Origin: Futiania mangrovi
Lineage (GTDB): Bacteria > Pseudomonadota > Alphaproteobacteria > Futianiales > Futianiaceae
Length of the DNA stretch: 64,000 nucleotides
Direction of reading: 5' to 3'
Assembly (NCBI RefSeq): GCF_024158125.1
Contig: NZ_JAMZFT010000004.1
Span: 186,001 to 250,000 of the forward strand
Shown piece by piece: positions 53,978-62,600 of this stretch. The translations under genes were made by a program, and so were the position numbers. The notes under the pieces were generated by a model. The model searched no databases. It was not told the DNA's origin and saw nothing but the letters and a program-made list of their open reading frames with translations. How positions within the stretch are numbered: position 1 is the stretch's first letter; the number at the start of each line of letters is the position of its first letter.

Positions 53978-54012
53978 GACGGGCCGGCGGCGCCTCGGCG
54001 CCCCGGCCCGTC
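53978..54012 (+). other. Intercistronic hairpin between tctC and tctB
   Basis: GACGGGCCGG (53978-53987) and CCGGCCCGTC (54003-54012) form a perfect ten-base stem; the 15-base loop holds two GGCGCC words. Placed after the receptor gene inside the operon, it could stabilise the receptor message or reduce read-through, giving more receptor than membrane subunits. Confidence 0.5.
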
Positions 54013-54036
54013 TGCCGACCGACGGAGGGGTCTGCC

Positions 54037-54507
54037 ATGAGCCGTCTGCGCCTGCGCGCGCCGTCCTGGGGCCATCTCGCCTTCATCGGTGCGGCCGCGG
54101 CTTTCCTGATCTGGTACTTTCTCGATGCGTACGGCGCGTCCTCGCGTCTCGAGAACCTGATGCTGATCGCGCCCGCCACTGCGATCGGGCTCGGGCTTTG
54201 CCTGTTTCTCGCCGCGGCGGAGTTCGTGACCGTCGAGGGAGCGGCACCGCGCACGGCGCTGCCTGCCGTCGACCCGCGCGTGCCGCTGTTCATGGCGCTG
54301 CTGGCGGCCTACGTGGCCGCGCTCGTCTACGACCTTGGCTTCGACGTGGCGAGCTTCCTCTTCCTCGCGGCGTCGCTGTGGGTTCTCGGGGAGCGGCGGC
54401 CGACCCTGCTCGTCGTCTTTCCCGCGGTCTTCACGGTGCTGATCGTGCTCGGCATGCAGGAATTGCTGAGCATACCGGTGCCGACCCTTCTCTTCGATGA
54501 CATGTGA
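54037..54507 (+). CDS. tctB: Tripartite tricarboxylate transporter small membrane subunit (TctB)
   Basis: 156 residues with four hydrophobic segments (HLAFIGAAAAFLIWYFLDAY, LMLIAPATAIGLGLCLFLAA, PLFMALLAAYVAALVYDLGF and TLLVVFPAVFTVLIVLGMQE); LGFDVASFLFLAASLWVLGE is TctB-like. Works with TctA as a secondary, sodium- or proton-driven importer fed by TctC. It ends with the characteristic IPVPTLLF stretch of the family. Confidence 0.85.
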   Translation: MSRLRLRAPSWGHLAFIGAAAAFLIWYFLDAYGASSRLENLMLIAPATAIGLGLCLFLAAAEFVTVEGAAPRTALPAVDPRVPLFMALLAAYVAALVYDLGFDVASFLFLAASLWVLGERRPTLLVVFPAVFTVLIVLGMQELLSIPVPTLLFDDM

Positions 54508-54519
54508 GAGGCACCTGAC

Positions 54520-56034
54520 ATGATCGACATGGCCGGTGTCGCTGGCGCCGTCGACATCCTCACCCACAATGCGGGTGCCTGGCTCGTGGTGCTGCCGGGG
54601 TTGCTGATCGGGTTGATCTTCGGAGCGGTCCCGGGCCTCTCGATTTCCATCGGAATGGCGATCTTCCTGCCGCTCACGCTCTACATGGATTTCCTGCAGG
54701 CCATCCTGTTCCTGACCGCGATCTTCACGGGCGGCGGTTTCGGCTGTGCGATTCCTGCCATCCTGATGAACATCCCGGGCACATCCGCCGCGGTGGCCAC
54801 GACGTTCGACGGCTATCCCATGGCGCGGCGGGGCGAGCACAACATTGCGCTCGGCGCGGCGCTCGCCGCCTCCACCATCGGCACGGGGCTCAGCTATCTC
54901 GTGCTGTTCCTGTTCGTCTCGCCGATCGCGTCTGTCGTGCTGCGGCTGGGTCCGTCCGAGATGTTCGTGGTGGCGATCTGGGGCATGTCGCTGATTGCCG
55001 TGCTGCGCGAGCGCTATTTCGCGCGCGGGCTTCTGGCGGGCGTTCTCGGCCTGCTGATCGGCACGATCGGGGTCAGTGCGCTCGGCTCCTTCCGCGGGAC
55101 CATGGGCTCGATCTACCTGTTCGACGGGGTTCCCGCGATCCCGGCGCTGATCGGGCTGTTCGCGGCCTCGGAACTCTTCAACCTGATCCGCACGGACTAC
55201 CTGGTGGCCGACGAGGAGAAGCGGCGGCTGAACCTGCGCGGCATCCTCGCGGGCGTGCGGCTGGCGCTGCGCTACCCGGTCGAGATCCTGCGCGGCGGCG
55301 TGATCGGCAGCCTGATCGGCGCGATCCCGGGCGTCGGCTCGTCGGTCGCGAATCTCGTCTCCTACGCGGATGCCAAGCGACGCGCGGGCGCGGGCGGCAA
55401 TTTCGGAAAGGGCGATCCGCGCGGGGTCATCGCGTCCGAAAGCGCCAACAGCAGCTCCGAGGGCGGCTCCATGGCGACGCTGCTCGCGCTCGGCATCCCC
55501 GGCGGCGGCGGCACGGCGATCATGCTCGCGGCCTTCGCCACGCATAATGTGACGGGTGGCCCGCGTTTCCTCGCCGACAACACCGACGTGGTCTACGCGA
55601 TCATCTTTGGCAACCTGGTGCAGGTGATCCTGTTGCTGATCGTGGGGCTGGGCTTCATCTTCGTCGCCAGCGCCATCGTGAAGGTGCCGCTGCGCCTGCT
55701 GGTGCCGACGGTGATGATGATGGCGCTCCTGGGCTCCTACGCCTACACCGGCAGCATCGCCGGGCCGGTCACGGTCGCGGTGTTCTCCGCGCTGGGCTGG
55801 GTCATGCGGCGCTACGAGTATCCGGTCGCGGCGACGGTCATCGGCATCCTGCTCGGCGGCATGATCGAGGGGGAGATGCTGCGCACCTACCAGCTCGCGA
55901 GCGGGCAGTTCGCGGAGTACGTGATGGGCCGGCCGGTGACGCTGATCCTGCTGCTGCTGCTGGCCGCGTCCCTGGCCCTGCCCGCCGTCCGCACCTACCG
56001 CCAGCGCAACGCGCTTCTGAAGGAGAAGGCCTGA
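54520..56034 (+). CDS. tctA: Tripartite tricarboxylate transporter large membrane subunit (TctA)
   Basis: 504 residues, about 10-12 membrane helices. Family motifs: PGLLIGLIFGAVPGLSISIG, GCAIPAILMNIPGTSAAVAT, FDGYPMARRGEHNIALGAAL, GAIPGVGSSVANLVSYADAK and LLALGIPGGGGTAIMLAAF (the repeated P-G loops near the substrate site). It starts 12 bases after the tctB stop. Confidence 0.95.
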   Translation: MIDMAGVAGAVDILTHNAGAWLVVLPGLLIGLIFGAVPGLSISIGMAIFLPLTLYMDFLQAILFLTAIFTGGGFGCAIPAILMNIPGTSAAVATTFDGYPMARRGEHNIALGAALAASTIGTGLSYLVLFLFVSPIASVVLRLGPSEMFVVAIWGMSLIAVLRERYFARGLLAGVLGLLIGTIGVSALGSFRGTMGSIYLFDGVPAIPALIGLFAASELFNLIRTDYLVADEEKRRLNLRGILAGVRLALRYPVEILRGGVIGSLIGAIPGVGSSVANLVSYADAKRRAGAGGNFGKGDPRGVIASESANSSSEGGSMATLLALGIPGGGGTAIMLAAFATHNVTGGPRFLADNTDVVYAIIFGNLVQVILLLIVGLGFIFVASAIVKVPLRLLVPTVMMMALLGSYAYTGSIAGPVTVAVFSALGWVMRRYEYPVAATVIGILLGGMIEGEMLRTYQLASGQFAEYVMGRPVTLILLLLLAASLALPAVRTYRQRNALLKEKA

Positions 56035-56038
56035 GACC

Positions 56039-57460
56039 ATGTCCGAACCCAGGACGATGTTCCAGAAGATCTGGGATGCCCACCGCGTTCTCGACGACCC
56101 GGCAAGCGGGGAGACGCTGCTCTACGTCGACCGGCTGCTGCTGACCGATTCCTCGTCCTTCCACGCCTTCGACATCCTGGAGAACGAGGGCTGGACCGTG
56201 CGCCGCCCGGCCCAGGTGTTCGGCGTGCCCGACCATTTCTCGCCGAGCGGAGGGCGCACGCTCGACGCGGTGGACGACGCCGACCGGCGCGCGCGGATCG
56301 AAGACCTGAAGCGCAACTGCGCGCATTGGGGCATTACCCAGTTCGGCATGGACGACAGGCGCATGGGCATCACCCATGTCGTAGGGCCCGAGCAGGGGAT
56401 CACGCTGCCCGGGACCATCGTGCTGTGCGGCGACAGCCACACCTCGACCCACGGGGCGCTCGGCGCGCTCGCGTTCGGCATCGGCGGGCAGTCGGCCCAC
56501 GTGCTCGCGACCCAGTGCCTGTGGCAGAAGCCGCTCAAGACGCTGCGCGTGAGCGTGAACGGCACCCGCGCAGCCGGCGTGACCGCGAAGGACGTGATCC
56601 TGGCCGTCATCCGCGAGGTGGGGGCGGGCGGGGCATTCGGCCATGTCGTCGAATACGCGGGCGAGGCGGTCGAAGCCATGTCGGTCGAGGAACGGCTGAC
56701 CATCTGCAACATGACTATCGAGTGCGGCGGGCGCGGCGGCCTCGTCGCCCCGGACGAGAAGACCTTCGCCTATCTCGAAGGCCGCCCGTACGCCCCGAAG
56801 GGCGCGCTGTGGGACGAGGCGGTCGCGGCCTGGCGCCAATTGCCGAGCGATCCGGGCGCGCGCTTCGACCGGGAGATCGCACTCGACGCCGCCGCCATCG
56901 CGCCCATGGTGACGTGGGGCAATACCGCGGCCGACGGGCTGCCCATCGACGGACATGTGCCCGACCCGGCGGGCGAGCCCGACCCAGACCGCCGCGCGGC
57001 GATGCAGCGCGCGCTCGACTACATGGGCCTCGCGCCCGGAACGGCGCTCAGGGACGTGACGGTCGACCATGTCTTCATCGGCTCCTGCACGAACGGCCGG
57101 ATCGAGGATCTGAGGGCCGCCGCCGCGGTCCTGAAGGGGCGCAAGGCGAAGGTGCCGGCACTCGTGGTGCCCGGATCGGGCCTCGTGCGCGCGCAGGCGG
57201 AGAAGGAGGGTCTCGACCGCATCTTCATCGAGGCCGGCTTCCGCTGGGGGCATGCCGGCTGCTCCATGTGCGTCGGCATGAACGGCGACACGATCGGGGC
57301 AGGCAAGCGGTGCGCCTCGACCTCGAACCGTAATTTCGTCGGCAGGCAGGGACCGGGCGCGCGCACGCATCTCGTCAGCCCGCCCATGGCGGCAGCCGCT
57401 GCGGTCACGGGCCGCCTGACCGATGTGCGCGACCTGATGTCCGAGGGAGGTGCGGCATGA
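56039..57460 (+). CDS. LeuC-like (aconitase-family) hydratase large subunit
   Basis: 473 residues. Aconitase-fold iron-sulfur hydratase: FQKIWDAHRV start, DSHTSTHGALGALAFGIG, VLATQCLWQKPLKTLRVSVN, cluster ligands in FIGSCTNGRIEDLRAAA and GHAGCSMCVGMNGD, and ARTHLVSPPMAAAAAVTG. Large subunit of isopropylmalate isomerase-type enzymes; relatives include 2,3-dimethylmalate dehydratase (DmdA) and citraconase. The context (TTT importer and ICL-family lyase in the same operon, no leuA or leuB) favours a catabolic hydratase over leucine synthesis. It starts four bases after tctA and is ATGA-coupled to the small subunit. Confidence 0.85.
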   Translation: MSEPRTMFQKIWDAHRVLDDPASGETLLYVDRLLLTDSSSFHAFDILENEGWTVRRPAQVFGVPDHFSPSGGRTLDAVDDADRRARIEDLKRNCAHWGITQFGMDDRRMGITHVVGPEQGITLPGTIVLCGDSHTSTHGALGALAFGIGGQSAHVLATQCLWQKPLKTLRVSVNGTRAAGVTAKDVILAVIREVGAGGAFGHVVEYAGEAVEAMSVEERLTICNMTIECGGRGGLVAPDEKTFAYLEGRPYAPKGALWDEAVAAWRQLPSDPGARFDREIALDAAAIAPMVTWGNTAADGLPIDGHVPDPAGEPDPDRRAAMQRALDYMGLAPGTALRDVTVDHVFIGSCTNGRIEDLRAAAAVLKGRKAKVPALVVPGSGLVRAQAEKEGLDRIFIEAGFRWGHAGCSMCVGMNGDTIGAGKRCASTSNRNFVGRQGPGARTHLVSPPMAAAAAVTGRLTDVRDLMSEGGAA

Positions 57461-58071
57461 AACCCTTCACCCATCACGAGGGCGTGGCCGTTCCCATGGA
57501 CGCGCTCAATGTCGATACCGATCAGATCCTGCCCGCGCGCTATCTGCGCAAGCGCAAGGCCGATCCCGACTATCACCTCTACCTCTTCCACGACCTGCGC
57601 TTCGATGCCGAGGGTGCGGAACGGCCGGAGTTCATCCTGAACCAGCCCGCATGGCGCGGTGCCACGGTGATCGTCGGCAACGAGAATTTTGGCGGCGGCT
57701 CCTCGCGGGAGGCGGCGGCCTTCGCGCTCGACGCCTTTGGCGTGCGGTGTGTCATCGCACCCAGCTTCGGCGACATCTTCTTCAGCAATTGCCTGAAGAA
57801 CGGCATCCTGCCGGTGCGGGCCTCGAACGAGGCATGCGCGCGCTTGCGCAAGATGCTGCACGCCCGTCCGGGTGCGACGCTCTCCATCGACCTCGAGGCG
57901 CAGACCGTCACCGACCCGGAGGGCGGGGTGCTCTCCTTCGATCTCGACAGCTTTGCCAGGCGCAACCTGATGAAGGGCCTCAGCCCCATCGGCCTGACTA
58001 TGGAGCACGACCCCGAGATCGCGGCGTTCGAGCAGGCCTACGCGGCGCGCGCGCCCTGGGCCGTGCTCTGA
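57457..58071 (+). CDS. LeuD-like (aconitase-family) hydratase small subunit
   Basis: 204 residues. ALNVDTDQILPARYLRKRKA, FHDLRFDAEGAERPEFILNQ, IVGNENFGGGSSREAAAFAL and RCVIAPSFGDIFFSNCLKNG. The near-invariant GCGSSREHAPWAL of LeuD reads GGGSSREAAAFAL here: catalytic-region S82-S83-R84 kept, but Cys, His and Trp positions changed, marking a paralogue with different specificity. The partner is the preceding large subunit; together they would add or remove water at a substituted maleate/malate. Confidence 0.85.
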   Translation: MKPFTHHEGVAVPMDALNVDTDQILPARYLRKRKADPDYHLYLFHDLRFDAEGAERPEFILNQPAWRGATVIVGNENFGGGSSREAAAFALDAFGVRCVIAPSFGDIFFSNCLKNGILPVRASNEACARLRKMLHARPGATLSIDLEAQTVTDPEGGVLSFDLDSFARRNLMKGLSPIGLTMEHDPEIAAFEQAYAARAPWAVL

Positions 58072-58095
58072 GGCCAGGTGGCAGAGGCAGCCGGA

Positions 58096-59718
58096 ATGGC
58101 AGACGCTCGCGCACAGGGGACATGGGACTATATCGTCGTCGGTGCGGGCAGCGCCGGCTGCGTGCTGGCGAACCGGCTGACGGCGGACGGGCGCACGCGC
58201 GTGCTGCTGCTGGAAGCGGGCGGCGAGAACCGGCATCCGCTCGTCTCGATCCCGGCGGGCTTCTACAAGCTGCTGACGGACGCGCGTTTCAACTGGCGCT
58301 TCGCGACCGAGCCGGACCCGGCGGTGGGCGGGCGCAGCATCGCCATTCCGCGCGGCAAGGGGCTCGGCGGCTCCTCGGCGATCAACGGCATGATCTATGT
58401 GCGGGGCCAGCCGCTCGACTATGACGGCTGGGCGCAGCTCGGCAACCGCGGCTGGTCGTGGGAGGACGTGGAGCCTGTCTTCAGGCGGATGGAGGACACG
58501 CGCATCCCGTCCGCCGATCCCGCGATCCGGGGACGGGGCGGCATCCTGCCGGTGCAGGAGGTGCGCGAGAAAACCCCGCTGATGGACGCTTTCGTCGCGG
58601 CGGCGGAGGCGGCGGGCTACCCGCGCAACCCGGACTATAACTCGGGCGACCAGGAAGGCTTCGGCTATTATCAGCTCACCCAGTCCGGGAACCGGCGGGC
58701 GAGCGCCGCGGACGTCTACCTCGCCCCGGCGCGCGGGCGGGAGAACCTGACGATCCACACCGATGCCTTCGCACAGCGTGTGCTGCTGACGGGGCGCAAG
58801 GCGACGGGCGTGCGCTACCGCCGAGGCGGAGAAGTCGTCGAGGCCCATGCCGCGCGCGAGGTGATCCTGGCTGCGGGTGCGCTGCAATCGCCGCAGCTTC
58901 TGGAACTCTCCGGCATCGGCGACGGCGACCTGCTGCGCGGGTTCGGCATCGAGGTCGTGCACCACAGCCCCGGCGTCGGCGCCAACTACCGCGACCATTA
59001 CGCGACCCGGGCAAGCTGGCGGCTGCGCGACGTCGTGACGCTCAACGAGCGCTCGCGCGGCCTGCGCTTCCTCGGCGAGGTCGCGCGCTACTACCTGCAG
59101 GGGCGCGGCATCCTCACCCACGGTGCGGGCATCGCCTTCGGCTTCGTGCGCACGCGCGAGAACCTGGCGACGCCCGACGTGCAGTTCTTCCTGGCCGACG
59201 CGAGCTATGCCGACCCGGCGACGCGCGACCTGCACCGGCAGCCGGGCATGACGCTCGCCATCCAGCCCTTGCGGTCGGAAAGCGTCGGCAGCGTGCACGT
59301 CCGCTCCCCCAACCCTGAGGATCCGCCCGCGATCCGGCCCAATTTCTTCACGGCCCGCAGCGACCAGGAAAGCCTGATCGAGGGCATGAAGATCGGCCGC
59401 CGCATCGTCGAGCAGGTGCCGCTCAAGCGCTACCTCGACCTCGAACTCACACCCGGCAGGGACGTGCGGACGGACGAGCAGTTGCTCGCCTACGGGCGCG
59501 ACACCGGGCAGACCATCTATCACCCGGTCGGCACGGCGAAGATGGGCGTCGACCCCATGGCGGTCGTGGACCAGCGGCTGCGGGTGCAGGGGATCGAGGG
59601 CCTGCGCGTCGTCGATGCCTCGGTCATGCCGACCATCGTGTCGGGCAACACCAACGGGCCGGTGCTGATGATCGCGGAGCGCGCCTCGGCGATGATCCTT
59701 GAGGACGCGCGGGCCTAG
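58096..59718 (+). CDS. GMC-family FAD oxidoreductase (choline dehydrogenase-like)
   Basis: 540 residues. ADP-binding DYIVVGAGSAGCVLANRL, LLLEAGGENRHPLVSIPAGF, RGKGLGGSSAINGMIYVRGQ, ILAAGALQSPQLLELSGIG and the C-terminal catalytic His in IYHPVGTAKMGVDP and the Asn in SGNTNGPVLMIAERAS. It oxidises a primary alcohol with FAD. ATG 58096 with AGAGG eight bases upstream was chosen; a GTG at 58078 is possible. It is the last gene of the lyase-TTT operon and overlaps the stop of convergent bioY; it may feed the pathway by oxidising an alcohol precursor (inference). Confidence 0.87.
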   Translation: MADARAQGTWDYIVVGAGSAGCVLANRLTADGRTRVLLLEAGGENRHPLVSIPAGFYKLLTDARFNWRFATEPDPAVGGRSIAIPRGKGLGGSSAINGMIYVRGQPLDYDGWAQLGNRGWSWEDVEPVFRRMEDTRIPSADPAIRGRGGILPVQEVREKTPLMDAFVAAAEAAGYPRNPDYNSGDQEGFGYYQLTQSGNRRASAADVYLAPARGRENLTIHTDAFAQRVLLTGRKATGVRYRRGGEVVEAHAAREVILAAGALQSPQLLELSGIGDGDLLRGFGIEVVHHSPGVGANYRDHYATRASWRLRDVVTLNERSRGLRFLGEVARYYLQGRGILTHGAGIAFGFVRTRENLATPDVQFFLADASYADPATRDLHRQPGMTLAIQPLRSESVGSVHVRSPNPEDPPAIRPNFFTARSDQESLIEGMKIGRRIVEQVPLKRYLDLELTPGRDVRTDEQLLAYGRDTGQTIYHPVGTAKMGVDPMAVVDQRLRVQGIEGLRVVDASVMPTIVSGNTNGPVLMIAERASAMILEDARA

Positions 59719-60257
59719 TCCGCGAGGCTGGGCCGCGCGCGGCGCACCTCGCGGTTCAGGAAGGCCGCGAGGATCGCCTTCAGGATGTCGCCGGGGATGA
59801 AGATCAGCACGACCGTCACGGCCTTCAGCAGCGACATCTGCGTGATGAGCGAAAGCCCGACGACGCCGAAGCCGTAGAGCACGACGATGCCTCCGATCGC
59901 GCTGGCGAGGATGCCCGAGAGCATCGGCCCCATTGCCGCGAACGCCCGGTAGAGCAGGCCGATGACGATGGCGGCGACCGGCCAGCCGACGAGGAAGCCC
60001 ACGGTAGGGCCGACGAAGACGCCGAGGCCGCCGCGCCCGCCCGCAAGCAGGGGTGCACCCAGCGCCACCACCGCGATGAAGACGAGGACGGCGGCCGCCC
60101 CTCTCCAGGGGCCGAGGATCAGGCCGGCGAGCATCACGCCCAGCGTCTGCGCCGTGATCGGCACGCCGCCCGCGAAGGGAATGGTGATCTGCGGGATGAG
60201 GCCGAGCGCGGCAATGAGGGCCGCGAACAGTGCGACGCGGGCGACGGTGGTTTCCAT
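59715..60257 (-). CDS. bioY: Biotin ECF transporter substrate-binding component
   Basis: 180-residue, six-helix S-component. Family motif GGVPITAQTLGVMLAGLILG (biotin pocket region) and LLAGGRGGLGVFVGPTVGFL, FIPGDILKAILAAFLNREV. Captures biotin in the membrane and works with BioM and BioN encoded just upstream. Last gene of a minus-strand operon; four bases after bioN. Stop codons of bioY and the GMC gene overlap by four bases (59715-59718). Confidence 0.93.
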   Translation of the reverse strand: METTVARVALFAALIAALGLIPQITIPFAGGVPITAQTLGVMLAGLILGPWRGAAAVLVFIAVVALGAPLLAGGRGGLGVFVGPTVGFLVGWPVAAIVIGLLYRAFAAMGPMLSGILASAIGGIVVLYGFGVVGLSLITQMSLLKAVTVVLIFIPGDILKAILAAFLNREVRRARPSLAD

Positions 60258-60261
60258 GTCT

Positions 60262-60855
60262 CTATCTCCGGTCGAAGCCGCCGCGCGCGGCCAGCGCCAG
60301 CGCGGCATGGTCCGCATCGTCGAGTGCGGACAGGATGAAGGGGGTGACGAGCCGCCAGGTTGGACGGCGCGGCGAGCGGGCGCGCCAGGCGAGCGTCAGC
60401 ATCCGCCACCGCTCCGCCAGCATGGGTGCGAAGCGCAGCGTCATGGTGATGGCGACGGCGATGGGGCGCGTGGGGATGCCCGCCCAGCGTAGAGGCGCGA
60501 GCAGCCGGTCGAGGACCGCCAGCATCTGCGACAGCGCGGTCGATGCCGAGACGAGCGTCGCCAGCAGCACGAGGATGCCGATGCGCAGGCAGACCGCGAG
60601 GCCGAGCATCCAGTCGCCCAGCAGCCCGTGTGCTAGGAAGGCGAGCGCGAGCATGATCCCGATGGGCTTCAGCGTGCGTAGCAGGCCGAGCGCGCCGACG
60701 CCCCCCAGCAGCGCGAGCACGCCCGCGAGAAGCGCGCCGAGCACGAGCGGGTCGGTCACGAGGAAGAGCGCGACGCTCGTGAGCGCGAGCGCCGCAAGCT
60801 TCACGCCCGCGGGCATGGCGCGCAGCCAACGCGCGCGTATCGTCACGCCGACCAT
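60262..60855 (-). CDS. bioN: Biotin ECF transporter transmembrane (T) component
   Basis: 197 residues with hydrophobic helices (LAALALTSVALFLVTDPLVL, LKPIGIMLALAFLAHGLLGD). EcfT-type coupling motif ERWRMLTLAWRARSPRRP (two Ala-Arg-type ATPase-contact sites reduced to one clear one). Overlaps bioM by 13 bases and precedes bioY, the standard BioMNY set. Confidence 0.88.
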   Translation of the reverse strand: MVGVTIRARWLRAMPAGVKLAALALTSVALFLVTDPLVLGALLAGVLALLGGVGALGLLRTLKPIGIMLALAFLAHGLLGDWMLGLAVCLRIGILVLLATLVSASTALSQMLAVLDRLLAPLRWAGIPTRPIAVAITMTLRFAPMLAERWRMLTLAWRARSPRRPTWRLVTPFILSALDDADHAALALAARGGFDRR

Positions 60856-61565
60856 GCGCTGTCCGCCTGTCCTTCCGCCTGCATCGCCGCCAGGAAGGCG
60901 GGCAGCACGTCCGCCGGCGCCCCGTCCGCGCGCACGCGGCCCGCGTCGATCCAGAGGACGCGGTCGAAGCTCTCCACGGTGTCGGGGTCGTGGCTGATCA
61001 TGACAGTTTGCTGCGGCAATTGCGCGATGAATGCATCGAGCCTGATCCGCGTCGGGATGTCGAGGCCCGTGTAGGGCTCGTCCAGCAGCAGCACGCGCGG
61101 CTCCATCACCAGAACCGCGAGAAGGCAGACGAGCCGGCGCTGCCCTTCGGAGAGCGTGGAGACCGCGCGGTCACGCCAGCCGGCGATGCCATGCGCCTCC
61201 ATCAGCGCGAGGGTCGTCCGCTCCGCCTCGGCCTGGGGCACGGCGTTCTCGGTCAGGCCGAAGGCGATCTCCTCCAGCACGGTCGGGCAGAGGATCTGGT
61301 GGTCGGAGTTCTGGAACAGGAAGCCCGCGACGGACAGCGAACCGAAGTCGCGCTTCGCGGGATCGATGCCATAAAGCCTGACGGTTCCCGCATCCGGGCG
61401 GATCAGGCCCTTGATGACGCGGGCGAGCGTGGATTTTCCCGATCCGTTGCGGCCGACCAGCGCCACCCGCCGCTCGGTCATGTCGAGAGAGATGCCGTCG
61501 AGGATGGCGCGCCCGCCCCGAACAACGCTGACGTCTGTCAGGTGGATGCCATCGGTTGCGCTCAC
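60843..61565 (-). CDS. bioM: Biotin ECF transporter ATPase
   Basis: 240 residues. GTG start at 61565, overlapping the permease stop upstream (GTGA). Walker A GRNGSGKST, Q-loop FLFQNSDHQILCPTV, signature LSEGQRRLVCLLAVL, Walker B VLLLDEPYTGLD and His in VMISHDPDTVES. The Q-loop FQN..HQI is that of ECF/CbiO ATPases. Energises BioNY. Confidence 0.9.
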   Translation of the reverse strand: MSATDGIHLTDVSVVRGGRAILDGISLDMTERRVALVGRNGSGKSTLARVIKGLIRPDAGTVRLYGIDPAKRDFGSLSVAGFLFQNSDHQILCPTVLEEIAFGLTENAVPQAEAERTTLALMEAHGIAGWRDRAVSTLSEGQRRLVCLLAVLVMEPRVLLLDEPYTGLDIPTRIRLDAFIAQLPQQTVMISHDPDTVESFDRVLWIDAGRVRADGAPADVLPAFLAAMQAEGQADSAWSA

Positions 61566-62593
61566 GCCCTTCCCATCATCATGCGATAGCGGATCTGGTC
61601 GAAGACGACCGCCAGAATCAGCAGCCCTCCGAGCAATACCATCTGCATGTAGGAACTGACCTGCGCAAGGTTCATCCCGTTCTGCGCCAGCACGATGAAG
61701 AAGGCGCCGAGCACCACGTTCTCGACCCGCCCGATGCCGCCGCGCAGAGAAACGCCCGCGATCACACAGGCCGCGATCGATTCCAGCGCGATCGTGCCGC
61801 CGAGGTTCGCCTCGCCCGATTCGACGCGCGCGGTGAGCAGCAGGCCCGTGAGCGAGGCGATCAGCGCGCAGATGCCATAGGCCACGATCAGCGTGCGCCT
61901 CGTGTTGATCGCCGACAGAAGTGCGGCCTTCGGGTTGCCGCCGACCGCATAGATGTGTGCGCCGATGCGCATGCGCGCCATGAAGACCCACATGATGGCG
62001 ATGGTGAGGATTGCCACGAGCACGGGAACCGGCACGCCCCACACCCTGCCGAAGCCGAAGAAGTTTCCGAACTCGTAGGGGATGCCGGACACGGGCACGC
62101 CGCCGGTGAGGAAGAGCGAGATGCCGGCTGCGACCGAGCTTACCCCCAGCGTCATGATGAAGGGCGAGACGCCGAATGCCGCGACGCCCACGCCGTTTAC
62201 GAGGCCCACAAGGGCGGCCGCCGCGAGACCGCCCAGCGCGCCGAGCGCGATGGCGAGCCAGACCGCATCGGGAAAGATCGCCGCTGCCGCCACCATGCCC
62301 ATGGCCGATACGACCGAGGTCAGTGCCACGACCGCCCCCACCGAGAGGTCGAAGCCGCCCGTGATCAGCACCAGCATCTGTCCCAGCGAGACGAGGATCA
62401 GGTAGACCGACTGCCGGAACACGTTGGTCAGGTTGTCCACCGTCAGGAACCGGTCGGAGACGCCGGAGAAGATCAGCAGGGCGCCCAGCAGGAAGAAGGG
62501 CAGGACGCCCAGCCGGATGAATACCGCGCGCAGCATCCCGAGCGGCGTTTTCTGCGAAGCGGTTTCGGCCTCGGTCGTGGCTTGGTCCGTCAT
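61562..62593 (-). CDS. Sugar-type ABC transporter permease (RbsC family)
   Basis: 343 residues. RbsC-like: LTNVFRQSVYLILVSLGQML, VLITGGFDLSVGAVVALTSV, IMTLGVSSVAAGISLFLTGG, YAVGGNPKAALLSAINTRR and ESIAACVIAGVSLRGGIGRV. Inner-membrane permease for a pentose, autoinducer-2-like or nucleoside-type ligand. It sits between the sugar ATPase (seven bases upstream) and bioM (GTGA overlap). Confidence 0.9.
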   Translation of the reverse strand: MTDQATTEAETASQKTPLGMLRAVFIRLGVLPFFLLGALLIFSGVSDRFLTVDNLTNVFRQSVYLILVSLGQMLVLITGGFDLSVGAVVALTSVVSAMGMVAAAAIFPDAVWLAIALGALGGLAAAALVGLVNGVGVAAFGVSPFIMTLGVSSVAAGISLFLTGGVPVSGIPYEFGNFFGFGRVWGVPVPVLVAILTIAIMWVFMARMRIGAHIYAVGGNPKAALLSAINTRRTLIVAYGICALIASLTGLLLTARVESGEANLGGTIALESIAACVIAGVSLRGGIGRVENVVLGAFFIVLAQNGMNLAQVSSYMQMVLLGGLLILAVVFDQIRYRMMMGRA

Positions 62594-62600
62594 GTGCGGG

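Noticed and set aside
52966-56040. 1024-codon minus-strand open frame opposite tctCBA
   Set aside because: Shadow of the TctC, TctB and TctA genes; strongly biased composition, no domain visible.
56039-58071. Biosynthetic leuCD
   Set aside because: No leuA/leuB nearby, a transporter and a lyase share the operon, and the LeuD motif is altered; cannot be fully excluded without genome context.
57019-59523. 834-codon minus-strand open frame
   Set aside because: Antisense of the LeuC-like, LeuD-like and GMC genes, all of which have intact motifs.
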